A DNA stretch of 64,000 nucleotides from Mycolicibacterium elephantis DSM 44368 (GTDB lineage: Bacteria > Actinomycetota > Actinomycetes > Mycobacteriales > Mycobacteriaceae), in assembly GCF_004014805.1 (NCBI RefSeq), contig NZ_ATDN01000078.1, positions 1 through 64,000 of the forward strand, written 5' to 3'. Numbering within the stretch: the first letter of the stretch is position 1; every line of letters begins with the position of its first letter. The notes beneath the pieces were generated by a model, which searched no databases, was not told the DNA's origin, and was given only the letters and a program-made list of their open reading frames with translations. Below are positions 25,484-34,482 of this stretch, one piece after another. The position numbers and the translations under genes are program-made.

Positions 25484-26560
25484 ATGCTTACCGAACAGCA
25501 GCGGATGGAGCTCTCCGACATTCTGCGGCCGGCCTCGCCGCCGCGTGAGATCGACGACGTTTATACCGACGACCAACGCGAGCGTCTCCTCGATGTGGTG
25601 CGCACACAGGGGCCGTGGCGGCTGATCATCGCCCAGCACTTCGCGTCGGCCGAGGAGCTCATGGCGACCATGAGCGGAATGTTTCCTGAGGGTTTCACCC
25701 CGTCGCTGGACTTGTTCTTGACCGCGACGTTCCGTGGCTACCTGGCGAATTACGGCACGGTGCTGTACCCGGAACTGCACGACTGCTTCTACAACCAGCG
25801 GTTCGTCGAACTCGCCAAGAGTTACTGGGGCGCCGAGTACGCCAAACCCCAGATGATGCTGTTCAACATCAACGGGCCGTGCGCCAACCGCGATCCCGGC
25901 CATCTGGATTCCCCGAGCTTTCGCGGTGTCCGCCACGAGAATGCGCCGACCTGGCTGTGCAGCGTGATGGGCAAGTCCGGGCTGTTCCAGGACTACCTGA
26001 TCAAGATGGCGCAGGTGATCACCTGGTTCTCGCTCGACGAGGGCAGCGGTTTCACCTACTGGCCCGACGGTCCGCTCAAGCAGCCGCGGCGTGTCCTGCC
26101 GCCGATCTACAACCGCGGTGTGCTCGTGCAGAACGAGATGATGGTGCATCGCGGCGAGGCGAACGGGCCGCTGGAACTGCAGACGCCGCCGGGCCTTGCC
26201 TTCGACACAGTGTTCAACGGCGATCCGGCGGATCGCGACCATTGGCTGCTCAAGAACGGCGAGGATGTGATCGCCCGCCACCACACCGACGAGTTGCGGT
26301 TCCTGGTGCACTGGTCGGCCGAGGTGTTCACGGACTTCGACGAACTGAAGAAGAACATGGACGGCAGCGACGATCTCACCGTCGAGAAAGCCATCGACAT
26401 GCTCGTCGACGACGTGCACAAGAAGGGCATCAAGCTCGACGTGCCCAGCGAACCGCTGCACGACCCCGAGTTCATCGCCGCGCTCAACGCGGTCTACGAC
26501 CTGGGCGGTCCGACGACCTACCCCGAGGAAGCGCCGCTCAGCGCGTTCCAGCTGACCTGA
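25484..26560 (+). CDS. Unidentified protein with HxD...H motif, possible Fe(II) dioxygenase
   Basis: A 358-residue protein I cannot place by overall similarity. It contains H140-x-D142 in GHLDSPSF and a second His222 in MMVHRGE, 80 residues on. That spacing fits the facial triad of phytanoyl-CoA-dioxygenase-like Fe(II)/2-oxoglutarate oxygenases. The middle is Trp/Tyr-rich (SYWGAEYAKPQM; SGFTYWPDG). There is no signal peptide or membrane segment. It stands alone after a terminator-like hairpin and converges on an SDR. A hydroxylase in the island pathway is an inference. Confidence 0.6.
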   Translation: MLTEQQRMELSDILRPASPPREIDDVYTDDQRERLLDVVRTQGPWRLIIAQHFASAEELMATMSGMFPEGFTPSLDLFLTATFRGYLANYGTVLYPELHDCFYNQRFVELAKSYWGAEYAKPQMMLFNINGPCANRDPGHLDSPSFRGVRHENAPTWLCSVMGKSGLFQDYLIKMAQVITWFSLDEGSGFTYWPDGPLKQPRRVLPPIYNRGVLVQNEMMVHRGEANGPLELQTPPGLAFDTVFNGDPADRDHWLLKNGEDVIARHHTDELRFLVHWSAEVFTDFDELKKNMDGSDDLTVEKAIDMLVDDVHKKGIKLDVPSEPLHDPEFIAALNAVYDLGGPTTYPEEAPLSAFQLT

Positions 26561-26564
26561 GTCG

Positions 26565-27377
26565 TCACCGCACGATCACATCGCTGGGCGTGCGCGGTGA
26601 GCCCAGCATGTCACGGTGCGACGGCGGCTTCCTACCGCCCTCGTCGGTGATGCCGTAGCGCTCGGCGAGTTCGGCAGCGATCAGGGTATGTCCGCTGACC
26701 TCATCCAGCTTCGGATCGCGGTACAGCGCGTCGATCACATGCCCGACGAACTCGGGTGTCTCGGCGTGCTGCGCCATCGCCGCCAGACCCTCTGGGTTGC
26801 CGTCGAAAGCACTCCGCAGCTTCGCCGTCAGCAGGATTCCCATCCAGATCGATGCGGTGTGCACGGTGGTCCCGCGGAAGTCGACCGCCATATCGGCCGC
26901 CATCTTGTCGATACCGGCCTTCTGCGCCCCGTAGGCGGGCCCGTGCATGTAGCACACCGAGCCCGGCGAGGACGTGAACGCGATCAGCCCGCGCTCGCCG
27001 CCAAGCATCAGCGGAGCGGCGTAATACGATGCGACGTACGCCGATCGCAGTCCCACGTCAAGAATCTCGGCCAAGCCGATGGGCTTGTCCCAGAACGGCT
27101 TCGGGCCCGTCAGAGCGTCGTGCACCGCGGCGGCATTGTTGACCAGCAGGTCCAGCCGACCGCTTTCCTGCGCCACCCGGCTGAAAAGCGCGGCCACCGC
27201 CGCGTCGTCGCGATGGTCCAGTGCCACAGCGACGGCGCCGGCACCGGTGTCCGTCACCGTCCTGCCCGTCACGTACACGCGCCACCCGTGTGCCACCAGC
27301 GCCCCGGCGATGCCCTCACCGGCACCGCGGCTGCCGCCGGTCACCACCGCGACGCGCACCTCGCCGTCCTCAGTCAC
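26565..27377 (-). CDS. Short-chain dehydrogenase/reductase
   Basis: A 270-residue SDR starting with GTG. The cofactor motif is TGGSRGAGEG, NNAA replaces NNAG, and TSSPGS carries the Ser. The catalytic pair is probably Y-x3-K in YGAQKAGI. The sequence resembles DHRS1-like SDRs. It is on the same strand as and 9 bp downstream of the small Cys-rich gene and the KshA-like oxygenase, so it is probably part of that operon. Confidence 0.85.
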   Translation of the reverse strand: MTEDGEVRVAVVTGGSRGAGEGIAGALVAHGWRVYVTGRTVTDTGAGAVAVALDHRDDAAVAALFSRVAQESGRLDLLVNNAAAVHDALTGPKPFWDKPIGLAEILDVGLRSAYVASYYAAPLMLGGERGLIAFTSSPGSVCYMHGPAYGAQKAGIDKMAADMAVDFRGTTVHTASIWMGILLTAKLRSAFDGNPEGLAAMAQHAETPEFVGHVIDALYRDPKLDEVSGHTLIAAELAERYGITDEGGRKPPSHRDMLGSPRTPSDVIVR

Positions 27378-27386
27378 AGGTCGAGG

Positions 27387-27674
27387 TTACGGCGCTACGT
27401 CAACCGTTTCGTCGACGACGCGCAGCGCGCCACTCTCGACTGCCTCGTCGATCGTGTCGCGCAGGTCCGAACATGCGAGAAACACTCCGCCGGTGTGCTT
27501 GGCGAGCATCTCTGCTTCACGTCGTTGCGGACATCTGGCGGTGGCATCCGCATTCCACTGAATACTGGTCTGCTGCCAGCTGCTCTTGCGGACAAGCACT
27601 TCGGCGGCGCAGCGCCGGCAACTCACCGGCACGGGCGGTAATTCCTGCAGGCGGTTGTCGGTCCGGACAGCCAT
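27387..27674 (-). CDS. Small four-cysteine protein downstream of the Rieske oxygenase
   Basis: A 95-residue protein with C19, C22, C48 and C68. CRRC with a distant Cys pair suggests a zinc-ribbon or small metal site, though the spacing is not that of a classical ferredoxin. The ATG comes directly after the oxygenase stop (TGAATG on the coding strand), so the two are coupled. It may be an electron carrier or assembly partner for the KshA-like enzyme. I do not recognise a characterised family. Confidence 0.6.
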   Translation of the reverse strand: MAVRTDNRLQELPPVPVSCRRCAAEVLVRKSSWQQTSIQWNADATARCPQRREAEMLAKHTGGVFLACSDLRDTIDEAVESGALRVVDETVDVAP

Positions 27675-28808
27675 TCAGGCCTGCGCGCTGCGTGCGGAGA
27701 GGTTTTCCTCGACCTGCTGCTGCCAGGCCTCCCGGGGACGGGTGACGTCGATCTCGTACTCGAAGCGGTCCACCATGTCCGGCGTGATGTCGGCGACGTC
27801 GACGTAGAACTGCTCGTACCACCGCCGCAGCTGATACACCGGCCCGTCCTCTTCGCACAACAACGGGTTGTCGATGCGGGCCTTGTTCTTCCAGATCGCC
27901 ACGTCCTGCTCGAAGCCCACCTTGACCCAGTCCCCGAGTGCGATGGCGGTCTGCATCGCCGCCTCCTCAGGCAGGTTCTCGGATTTCTTGACGATGATTC
28001 CGTACTGCAGCACAAAGGAATTGGCGTCTATCGGGTAGTGACAGTTGAGCAGTATCGTCTTCTGGTCTTCGTGCTCGAAGTGATAGGTCAGATCGTCGAT
28101 CATGAACGACGGTCCGTAATACGACGCGGCTGATGTGGTACCCAGCATCCGCGGCTGGCCCTCCGGATGCGGGATGTCGTCGCGGGCACCGCTGTTCATG
28201 TACTGCGTCGCGATGTGCCCTTCGAAGATGTTCTTGAAGTAGGTCGGCATCGACCCGTGAATGTAGAAGAAGTGCGCCATGTCGACGACGTTGTCGATGA
28301 TCTCGCGGCAGTTGGTGTTGACCACGGTCGTATACCAGTGCCAGTCGGTCCACTCGTCGCTCTCCGCGCCTTCGATACGGGGAATCGTCACGTCCTCCGG
28401 CGGCGGGTTGCGCTCGGGATCGTTCCACACGAACAGCATCCCGTCCTGCTCGAGCGTTATCCAGGTCGCTGTCCGGGCCAGCCGCGGCACCCGCTTGCTG
28501 TAGGGCACCTTCTTACACCGGCCGTCACCACCCCACCGCCAGTCATGGAAGGGGCACGCGATCTCGTTGCCCTTGACCTCGCCTTGCGACAGATCGCCGC
28601 CCATGTGCCGGCAGTAGGCGTCGAGCACGTTGATCCTGCCGTCACCGCTGCGGAACACCACCAGTTTCTGGCCGAAGGCATGCACAGTGTGCGGCTTACC
28701 GTCCCCGAGATCGCGGGCCAGGCCGAGGCAGTGCCAGCCGCGAGCGAACCGAGTCGGCGCCTGCTCCGTTTCAATCTGGCGGACCTCGACATCACTCTGC
28801 AACGTCAT
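27675..28808 (-). CDS. kshA: Rieske [2Fe-2S] oxygenase, KshA-like (3-ketosteroid 9-alpha-hydroxylase oxygenase)
   Basis: A 377-residue Rieske oxygenase very like mycobacterial KshA. The Rieske ligands are C66-x-H68 and C85-x2-H88 in ACPFHDWRWGG. The mononuclear iron site is seen in NVVDMAHFFYIHG (N173, H179, H184), and YQLRRWYEQFYVDVADI is close to KshA. It would hydroxylate C9 of a 3-ketosteroid, which with delta-1-dehydrogenation opens ring B. The reductase KshB is not in the window. It diverges from a KstD-like gene. It is probably a paralogue of the cholesterol-cluster enzyme, so the substrate may differ. Confidence 0.85.
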   Translation of the reverse strand: MTLQSDVEVRQIETEQAPTRFARGWHCLGLARDLGDGKPHTVHAFGQKLVVFRSGDGRINVLDAYCRHMGGDLSQGEVKGNEIACPFHDWRWGGDGRCKKVPYSKRVPRLARTATWITLEQDGMLFVWNDPERNPPPEDVTIPRIEGAESDEWTDWHWYTTVVNTNCREIIDNVVDMAHFFYIHGSMPTYFKNIFEGHIATQYMNSGARDDIPHPEGQPRMLGTTSAASYYGPSFMIDDLTYHFEHEDQKTILLNCHYPIDANSFVLQYGIIVKKSENLPEEAAMQTAIALGDWVKVGFEQDVAIWKNKARIDNPLLCEEDGPVYQLRRWYEQFYVDVADITPDMVDRFEYEIDVTRPREAWQQQVEENLSARSAQA

Positions 28809-28817
28809 GACTTCGTT

Positions 28818-28862
28818 CTACCGCGGGAAACCACCAGAAATCGGCGATCGTCCCGCTGGTAG
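28818..28862. promoter_or_regulatory. Imperfect dyad in the kshA/kstD divergent promoter
   Basis: CTACCGCGGGA (28818-28828) and TCCCGCTGGTAG (28851-28862) are complementary apart from one missing base. They lie in the 101-bp gap between the divergently transcribed oxygenase and KstD-like genes. A shared operator is plausible given that placement. No promoter elements were convincingly recognised. Confidence 0.35.
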
Positions 28863-28909
28863 GGAGGACGAATTCGGGCCGCGGCGACCGCTATCTACTG
28901 TCGTCAGAC

Positions 28910-30622
28910 GTGACGACTCGCGACTCGAGCACGATCCCTGCCGGATTACCCGTCCAGGACACCGCCGTCGACCTTCTGGTCGTCGGATCAGGCACTGGAC
29001 TGGCCGCTGCGCTGGCGGCCAAGGAGCTCGGCATGTCCGTTCTGGTCGTCGAGAAGTCGTCCCACGTTGGGGGGTCGACCGCTCGGTCCGGCGGTGCGCT
29101 GTGGTTCCCGGCGAGCCCGATCCTCGAGGAGAACCGGGCCGGCGACACGACGGCGCGCGCGCAGGAATACCTGGACTCGGTCGTCGCCGGCACGGCCTCT
29201 CGGGAACGCTCCACAGCGTTTCTCGCCAACGTTGGTGCCACGGTGGAGATGTTGCGGCGGGCCACGCCGATGCGGCTGTTCTGGGCGAAGGACTATTCCG
29301 ACTATCACCCTGAGAAGCCCGGCGGCACAGCGGCCGGACGCACCTGCGAGTGCCGGCCCCTGAACACGGCGATCCTCGGCGACTATCGGAGCCGGCTGCG
29401 TGGCGGCGTGATGGAAGTCAAGATCCCGATGCCCACGACCGGAGCCGATTACCGGTGGCTGAACCTGATGTCGCGGGTGCCGCGCAAAGGCCTGCCGACG
29501 GTCGCCAAGCGCCTCGGACAGGGGGTCGGGGGGCTGCTGCTCGGCCGCCGCTACGCCGCGGGCGGTCAAGCCTTGGCCGCCGGGTTGTTCGCCGGTGTGC
29601 TGCGGGCGGATATCCCGATCTGGACCGGCAGCGGGCTGCGCCGCCTCACCACCGAGAACGGCCGGGTCACCGGCGCCGTGGTCGGGCACGACGGACGCGA
29701 GGTGACCGTGACCGCGCGGCGCGGTGTGGTGCTGGCGGCCGGTGGTTTCGACCACAGCATGGAAATGAGGTGGAAGTTCCAGTCCGAAGCGCTCGGCGAG
29801 CATATGAGCCTGGGCGCCGACACCAACACCGGTGACGCGATTCGCTGCGCTCAAGAACTCGGCGGCGCAATCGATTTGATGGATCAGGCGTGGTGGTTCC
29901 CCGCGGTGGCGCCGCTGCCCGGCGCGGCTCCGCTGGTGATGCTGGCCGAACGGTCGCTGCCGGGTTCGCTGATCGTCGACCACACCGGCACCAGGTTCGT
30001 CAACGAGGCAACGGATTACATGTCGTTCGGACAGCGTGTGCTCGAACGAGAACGCATAGGCCATCCGGTCGAGGCGATGTGGATCGTCTTCGACCAGCAG
30101 TACCGCAACAGCTATGTCTTCGGCGCTGAACTGTTCCCGCGCATGGCGATTCCGGGTGCCTGGTATGAGGCCGGCATCGCGCATCGCTCCTCGGACCTCG
30201 CCGACCTGGCAGCCAGGATGGGAGTTCCGGCGTCGCAGTTCATCGCCACGATGACGCGGTTCAACGAAATGTCGCGCGCCGGTGTCGACACCGACTTTCA
30301 CCGCGGAAATAGCGCATACGACCGCTACTACGGCGATCCGACCATCACACCCAACCCGAACCTGCGCGCCCTCGACAAGGCACCGTACTACGCGGTCAAG
30401 ATGGTGCTCAGCGACCTCGGCACCTGCGGCGGTCTTCGCGCCGATGGCCGCGCCCGGGTGCTGCGCGAAGACGGCAGCGTCATCGACGGCTTGTACGCGA
30501 CCGGCAACACCGCAGCCAACGCGTTCGGGGCGTCGTATCCCGGCGCGGGCGCAACCATCGCCCAGGGCCTGGTGTTCGGCTATATCGCGGCGCGGCACGC
30601 CGGCGCGGCTGGTCCGGCGTAA
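28910..30622 (+). CDS. 3-ketosteroid delta-1-dehydrogenase-like FAD protein
   Basis: A 570-residue flavoprotein, the most KstD-like of the three by length and layout. The FAD motif reads VVGSGTGLAAALAA, then EKSSHVGGSTARSGG. The C-terminus has TCGGLRADGRARVL and ASYPGAGATIAQGLVFGY, typical of steroid delta-1-dehydrogenases. The GTG start is at 28910. Divergence from the KshA-like gene supports joint action: delta-1-dehydrogenation plus 9-alpha-hydroxylation destabilises ring B. The stop is directly next to the convergent PadR stop. Confidence 0.84.
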   Translation: MTTRDSSTIPAGLPVQDTAVDLLVVGSGTGLAAALAAKELGMSVLVVEKSSHVGGSTARSGGALWFPASPILEENRAGDTTARAQEYLDSVVAGTASRERSTAFLANVGATVEMLRRATPMRLFWAKDYSDYHPEKPGGTAAGRTCECRPLNTAILGDYRSRLRGGVMEVKIPMPTTGADYRWLNLMSRVPRKGLPTVAKRLGQGVGGLLLGRRYAAGGQALAAGLFAGVLRADIPIWTGSGLRRLTTENGRVTGAVVGHDGREVTVTARRGVVLAAGGFDHSMEMRWKFQSEALGEHMSLGADTNTGDAIRCAQELGGAIDLMDQAWWFPAVAPLPGAAPLVMLAERSLPGSLIVDHTGTRFVNEATDYMSFGQRVLERERIGHPVEAMWIVFDQQYRNSYVFGAELFPRMAIPGAWYEAGIAHRSSDLADLAARMGVPASQFIATMTRFNEMSRAGVDTDFHRGNSAYDRYYGDPTITPNPNLRALDKAPYYAVKMVLSDLGTCGGLRADGRARVLREDGSVIDGLYATGNTAANAFGASYPGAGATIAQGLVFGYIAARHAGAAGPA

Positions 30623-31291
30623 CTAATCCGCCTCTTCCGCGTCGGCTTTCTTCTCGATCTCATACCAGTATTCCGGCTTGGGCCAAGGGATTCCGGCCTC
30701 TGTTCCACTGGCGGCCTGGGCGAAGACAGCCTGCGCCTCGTCGAGGTCCTTGATCATCTGCAACGTCAATTCGCGCTCTGCGGCGTAATGTCGCTCAGCC
30801 CACTGCAACCCGACACGGGCAAACGCCCAAGCCGGCTCCACATCGGCCCAGCGCGCATCTTTCGCCGCTTCGAGGTGCATTCTTTCCACCCATGCCAAGT
30901 GCTCTTGCAGGAGCTCTTTGAGCCTGGCCGGGTTGGTCAGATGCCCCAGCGTGACCCGCAAAATGGCACTGTGCTTGAGCACCGGCGGGTCCAGCGGGGC
31001 CTCGTTGGCCCATCGAGTGACAGCGGTCATGCCGGATTCGGTGATCTTGTACAGCCGGCGGTTGCGCCCACCCGCGCTGCTCTCCACCCGTGACGTGACA
31101 AAACCCTGCTCTTCGAGCTTCTTCAGCTCCGAGTAGATCTGACTGTAAGCCGGGCTGCCGTAGAAGAACCGCATGCTCCAGTTGATCCATTTGCGGATGT
31201 CGTAACCGGACAGCTCGGTGTCGTACGACAGCATGCCCAGCAACGCCCACGCGGTCGCTGTCAGGTTCGGCATCGCTGGAGTCGGTTCCAC
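30623..31291 (-). CDS. PadR family transcriptional regulator
   Basis: A 222-residue regulator with an N-terminal PadR winged helix (AWALLGMLS, then YDIRKWINWSM and YSQIYSELKKLEEQGFV) and the RRLYKITESG wing. A C-terminal helical region of the Vir type follows and ends in an acidic tail. A second start at 31273 (MPNLTAT) is equally likely. PadR repressors often respond to phenolic ligands. It diverges from the next KstD-like gene, with a palindrome between them. Confidence 0.88.
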   Translation of the reverse strand: MEPTPAMPNLTATAWALLGMLSYDTELSGYDIRKWINWSMRFFYGSPAYSQIYSELKKLEEQGFVTSRVESSAGGRNRRLYKITESGMTAVTRWANEAPLDPPVLKHSAILRVTLGHLTNPARLKELLQEHLAWVERMHLEAAKDARWADVEPAWAFARVGLQWAERHYAAERELTLQMIKDLDEAQAVFAQAASGTEAGIPWPKPEYWYEIEKKADAEEAD

Positions 31292-31376
31292 CGATCAAGG
31301 CTATCAATGGCCCTGACGTCCGTAATGTCAGCTGCCGCTGACCGGGATGCACGATCTTCTGCCCGGACGGCGATGT

Positions 31377-31387
31377 AACACTGTGTT
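31377..31387. promoter_or_regulatory. Candidate operator AACAC-T-GTGTT
   Basis: An 11-bp perfect dyad, extended imperfectly to GATGTAACAC/GTGTTCATC, lies in the padR/kstD-like divergent gap, 86 bp from the padR start. The position suits a PadR binding site. This is an inference from symmetry and location. Confidence 0.4.
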
Positions 31388-31491
31388 CATCATCGAGACG
31401 CAGGGAGGCAAAGTGGCCGCGGACGACTCGGCGGCGGACGCCGCCCATCGGACCTGTCCAGCCGATGTCCACGTTTGCTCCGGAGGTCCTG

Positions 31492-33039
31492 TTGAGTGAC
31501 TTCGATCAGGTCGTGGATGTGCTGGTGGCCGGCTCGGGCGGCGGCATCACCGGCGCCTATACCGCGGCGCGGGAAGGTCTTTCGGTGGCGCTGGTCGAAG
31601 CAACCGACAAGTTCGGCGGGACGACCGCCTATTCGGGTGGCGGCGGGATGTGGTTCCCCTGCAACCCAGTGCTCAAACGCGCTGGCAGCGACGACACGAT
31701 CGAGGACGCCCTGGCCTACTTTCACGCCGTCGTCGGCGACCGCACCCCACGGCAGCTACAGGACACCTACGTCCGCGGCGGCGCCGCGCTGATCGAATAC
31801 CTGGAAGCCGACCCACTTTTCGAGTTCACCGTGCTGCCGTGGCCCGACTATTTCGGTGCGGTTCCCGGCGCTCGAACCGACGGGCTACGCCACATCGTGC
31901 CCAAGCCGCTGCCGCCGAAACACCTCGGCCAGTATGAGAAGTCGGTGCGCGGACCGCTCGACAGCGAGCGGCTGGGCACGCCACAACCCGAGCTGCTGAC
32001 CGGCGGACGCGCGCTGATCGGGCGGTTCATCGCTGCCCTGCGGGAAATGCCGAACGTCACATTGCACCTCAATTCACCGTTGGTGGAGCTCATTACGCAC
32101 GATGGGGCCGTTGTCGGCGCAGTCGTGGAGCGCGGCGTCGAACGAACCACGATCGGCGCCCGCCGTGGGGTACTGCTGGCGGCCGGCGGATTCGAGCACA
32201 ACCCCCACATGCGAAGGCGCCACGGAGTTCCCGGCCGCGCCGAAGACACCATGGGGGCTCCCGGCAACACCGGCGCCGCGCACCAGGCGGCCGTCGCCGT
32301 CGGGGCGTCCGTCGATCTGATGGACCAGGCGTGGTGGTCACCGGGGCTGACCCATCCCGGTGGACGTTCGGCGTTCGCGCTGTGGTTCACCGGCGGCATC
32401 TTCGTCAACCAAGACGGCGCCCGATTCGTCAACGAATCCGCACCTTACGACCGGCTCGGCCGGGAGATGATCCGCCAGATCGACAGTGGTGCACTTCGGT
32501 TGCCGTGCTGGATGGTCTACGACGACCGTGAGGGTGAGGTGCCGCCGGTCAAGGCGACCAACGTGTCGATGGTCGAAACCGCCCGCTACCGGGCCGAAGG
32601 TCTGTGGCAGACGGCGGACACGCTGGAAGGTCTGGCGCGGCTGATCGGCGTGCCCGCGCCGAACCTGATTCGCACCGTGCAGCGTTTCAACGACATGGTG
32701 GCCGCCGGTGAAGACCGGGATTTCGGGCGCGGCAACGAAGCCTACGACCGAGCGTTTTCCAACGGCGAGCTGCCGCTGGTCCCGATCGACAAGCCCCCGT
32801 TTCACGCCGCGGCGTTCGGTCTGTCCGACCTCGGCACCAAGGGCGGCCTGCGCACCGATGACCGGGCCCGCGTGCTCGATGCGTCGGACAACCCCATCGC
32901 GGGCCTGTACGCCGCCGGCAACACCATGGCCGCCGTCAGCGGCACCGCCTACCCCGGGGGCGGCAACCCGATCGGTGCGTCGATGCTGTTCAGCCATCTC
33001 GCAGCGCTCGACATGGTGGCCGGAAGGCGCCCCGCATGA
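31492..33039 (+). CDS. FAD-dependent 3-ketosteroid delta-1-dehydrogenase-like protein
   Basis: A 515-residue FAD_binding_2 protein. It has the motif VAGSGGGITGAY, EATDKFGGTTAYSGG, a KGGLRTDDRARVL segment and a C-terminal GTAYPGGGNPIGASMLF, like KstD. I prefer the TTG at 31492 because GGAGG lies 5 nt upstream. An ATG at 31465 adds nine residues without a clear ribosome-binding site. The stop overlaps the thioesterase start (ATGA). It is probably under PadR control. Confidence 0.83.
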   Translation: MSDFDQVVDVLVAGSGGGITGAYTAAREGLSVALVEATDKFGGTTAYSGGGGMWFPCNPVLKRAGSDDTIEDALAYFHAVVGDRTPRQLQDTYVRGGAALIEYLEADPLFEFTVLPWPDYFGAVPGARTDGLRHIVPKPLPPKHLGQYEKSVRGPLDSERLGTPQPELLTGGRALIGRFIAALREMPNVTLHLNSPLVELITHDGAVVGAVVERGVERTTIGARRGVLLAAGGFEHNPHMRRRHGVPGRAEDTMGAPGNTGAAHQAAVAVGASVDLMDQAWWSPGLTHPGGRSAFALWFTGGIFVNQDGARFVNESAPYDRLGREMIRQIDSGALRLPCWMVYDDREGEVPPVKATNVSMVETARYRAEGLWQTADTLEGLARLIGVPAPNLIRTVQRFNDMVAAGEDRDFGRGNEAYDRAFSNGELPLVPIDKPPFHAAAFGLSDLGTKGGLRTDDRARVLDASDNPIAGLYAAGNTMAAVSGTAYPGGGNPIGASMLFSHLAALDMVAGRRPA

Positions 33040-33605
33040 CCGGCGAGTTCGAACCTCTCACGCAATCGGTTCGGCGCCTCATCGACGTCACCATCCGCAG
33101 CGAGGTGGGCAACGCCGTCGCCGCAGAGGCCAAGGCGCACATCGACCGAGCCGTCGAACTGCTGTCCGCCGACCTGATGCCCGGCTCGTACGGAATGCGC
33201 ACTGCCGACGATGGACGCCCGACCGTCTTGGGCAACGTACTGATCGGCGCCCGCAACCCCGTCGCTCCCCCGCTGGTGATCCACCACGAACCGCAGGGAT
33301 CGGTGTACACGGAGTTCGAACTCGGCGCCGCCTACGAGGGTCCCGCCGGACACGTGCACGGCGGGGTCTGCGCGATGATCCTCGACCACGTCCTCGCCGC
33401 ACCCGCCCACCAGCCGGGCCAGCCCGCCGTCACCGGCACGCTCACCGTCCGCTACCTACGGCCCACGCGGTTGGGGCAATTGCGCGCCGAGGCGCGGGTC
33501 GATCGCGTCGACGGGGCGAAGACCTACGTCGTCGGCCACATCGCCGACAGCGACGGCGCCACCGTGGAAGCGTCCGGCGTCTTCATCCGGCCGAGGCGCC
33601 GCTGA
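33036..33605 (+). CDS. PaaI/4HBT-type hotdog thioesterase
   Basis: A 189-residue hotdog-fold protein. The C-terminal half holds GPAGHVHGGVCAMILDHVL, the usual acyl-CoA thioesterase helix, then TGTLTVRYLRPTRLG. The N-terminal 70 residues are helical and unassigned. It overlaps the KstD-like gene by 4 bp and would release CoA from an acyl intermediate or overflow product. The thioester substrate is unknown. Confidence 0.83.
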   Translation: MTGEFEPLTQSVRRLIDVTIRSEVGNAVAAEAKAHIDRAVELLSADLMPGSYGMRTADDGRPTVLGNVLIGARNPVAPPLVIHHEPQGSVYTEFELGAAYEGPAGHVHGGVCAMILDHVLAAPAHQPGQPAVTGTLTVRYLRPTRLGQLRAEARVDRVDGAKTYVVGHIADSDGATVEASGVFIRPRRR

Positions 33606-33665
33606 AATCCCAAGGATCGAGACATCCGGCTGACACGTCGTGTCCGACCGTGTTGTATTCGGCCC

Positions 33666-34472
33666 ATGGCATCTCTTCAGCGATACGCCGACCGCCGGGT
33701 TCTGGTCACCGGCGCTGGTTCGGGCATCGGGCAGGCAACGGTCCTTCGCATCCTCGACGAGGGCGGGCGCGTGGTGGCCGCCGACATCAGCGAGGCGGGT
33801 CTGAAGGACACCGTCGCCAAGGCCGAACCGCACGGTGAGCGGCTCAGCACCGTGGCCATGGACATCAGTAGCGAACCGTCGGTGCAAGCCGGGGTCGCCG
33901 AGGCGGTGCGGACGCTGGGCGCGCTGGACACCCTCGTCAACGCGGCAGGAGTGCTGCGCTCGGCGCACTTCCTCGACACCACGCTCGCCGACTTCGAGCA
34001 GGTGCTGCGAATCAACCTCGTCGGCACCTTCCTGGTGACCCGTGCAGCCCTCCCGGCGTTGCGCAACGGCACCAAGCCGGCGGTGGTCAACTTCAGCTCG
34101 ACGTCGGCGGCGTTCGCCCACCCCTACATGTCGGCCTACGCGGCCTCCAAGGGCGGTGTCCAGGCGATGACGCACGCGTTGGCCCTCGAGTTCGCCAAGG
34201 AGGGCATCCGGTTCAATTCCGTGCAGCCCGGCTCGATCTCGTCGGGCATGACCGACGGCACCGGCGAGTCCAAGCAGAGTGTCGGACCGGGCTTGCCCGC
34301 CGACGCCGACTACTCGCTGTTCGGCAAGATCCAGCCGGTGCTGGCGCTCGAAGACGGGGCGATGTTCGCCAAACCCGAGGCGGTCGCCGCCGTCGTCGCC
34401 ATGCTCGGCAGCACCGACGCGTTCTTCGTGACCGGCACCGAGGTGCGCGTCGACGGCGGCACCCACATGTAA
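33666..34472 (+). CDS. Short-chain dehydrogenase/reductase
   Basis: A 268-residue classical SDR: TGAGSGIGQ at the N-terminus, NAAG, the Ser in NFSSTSA and Y-x3-K in YAASKGGV, with a C-terminal TGTEVRVDGGTHM. It lies 60 bp after the thioesterase and 10 bp before the DapB-like gene. It probably acts on a hydroxyl or keto group in the same pathway. Confidence 0.88.
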   Translation: MASLQRYADRRVLVTGAGSGIGQATVLRILDEGGRVVAADISEAGLKDTVAKAEPHGERLSTVAMDISSEPSVQAGVAEAVRTLGALDTLVNAAGVLRSAHFLDTTLADFEQVLRINLVGTFLVTRAALPALRNGTKPAVVNFSSTSAAFAHPYMSAYAASKGGVQAMTHALALEFAKEGIRFNSVQPGSISSGMTDGTGESKQSVGPGLPADADYSLFGKIQPVLALEDGAMFAKPEAVAAVVAMLGSTDAFFVTGTEVRVDGGTHM

Positions 34473-34482
34473 CCTCCTGCAG

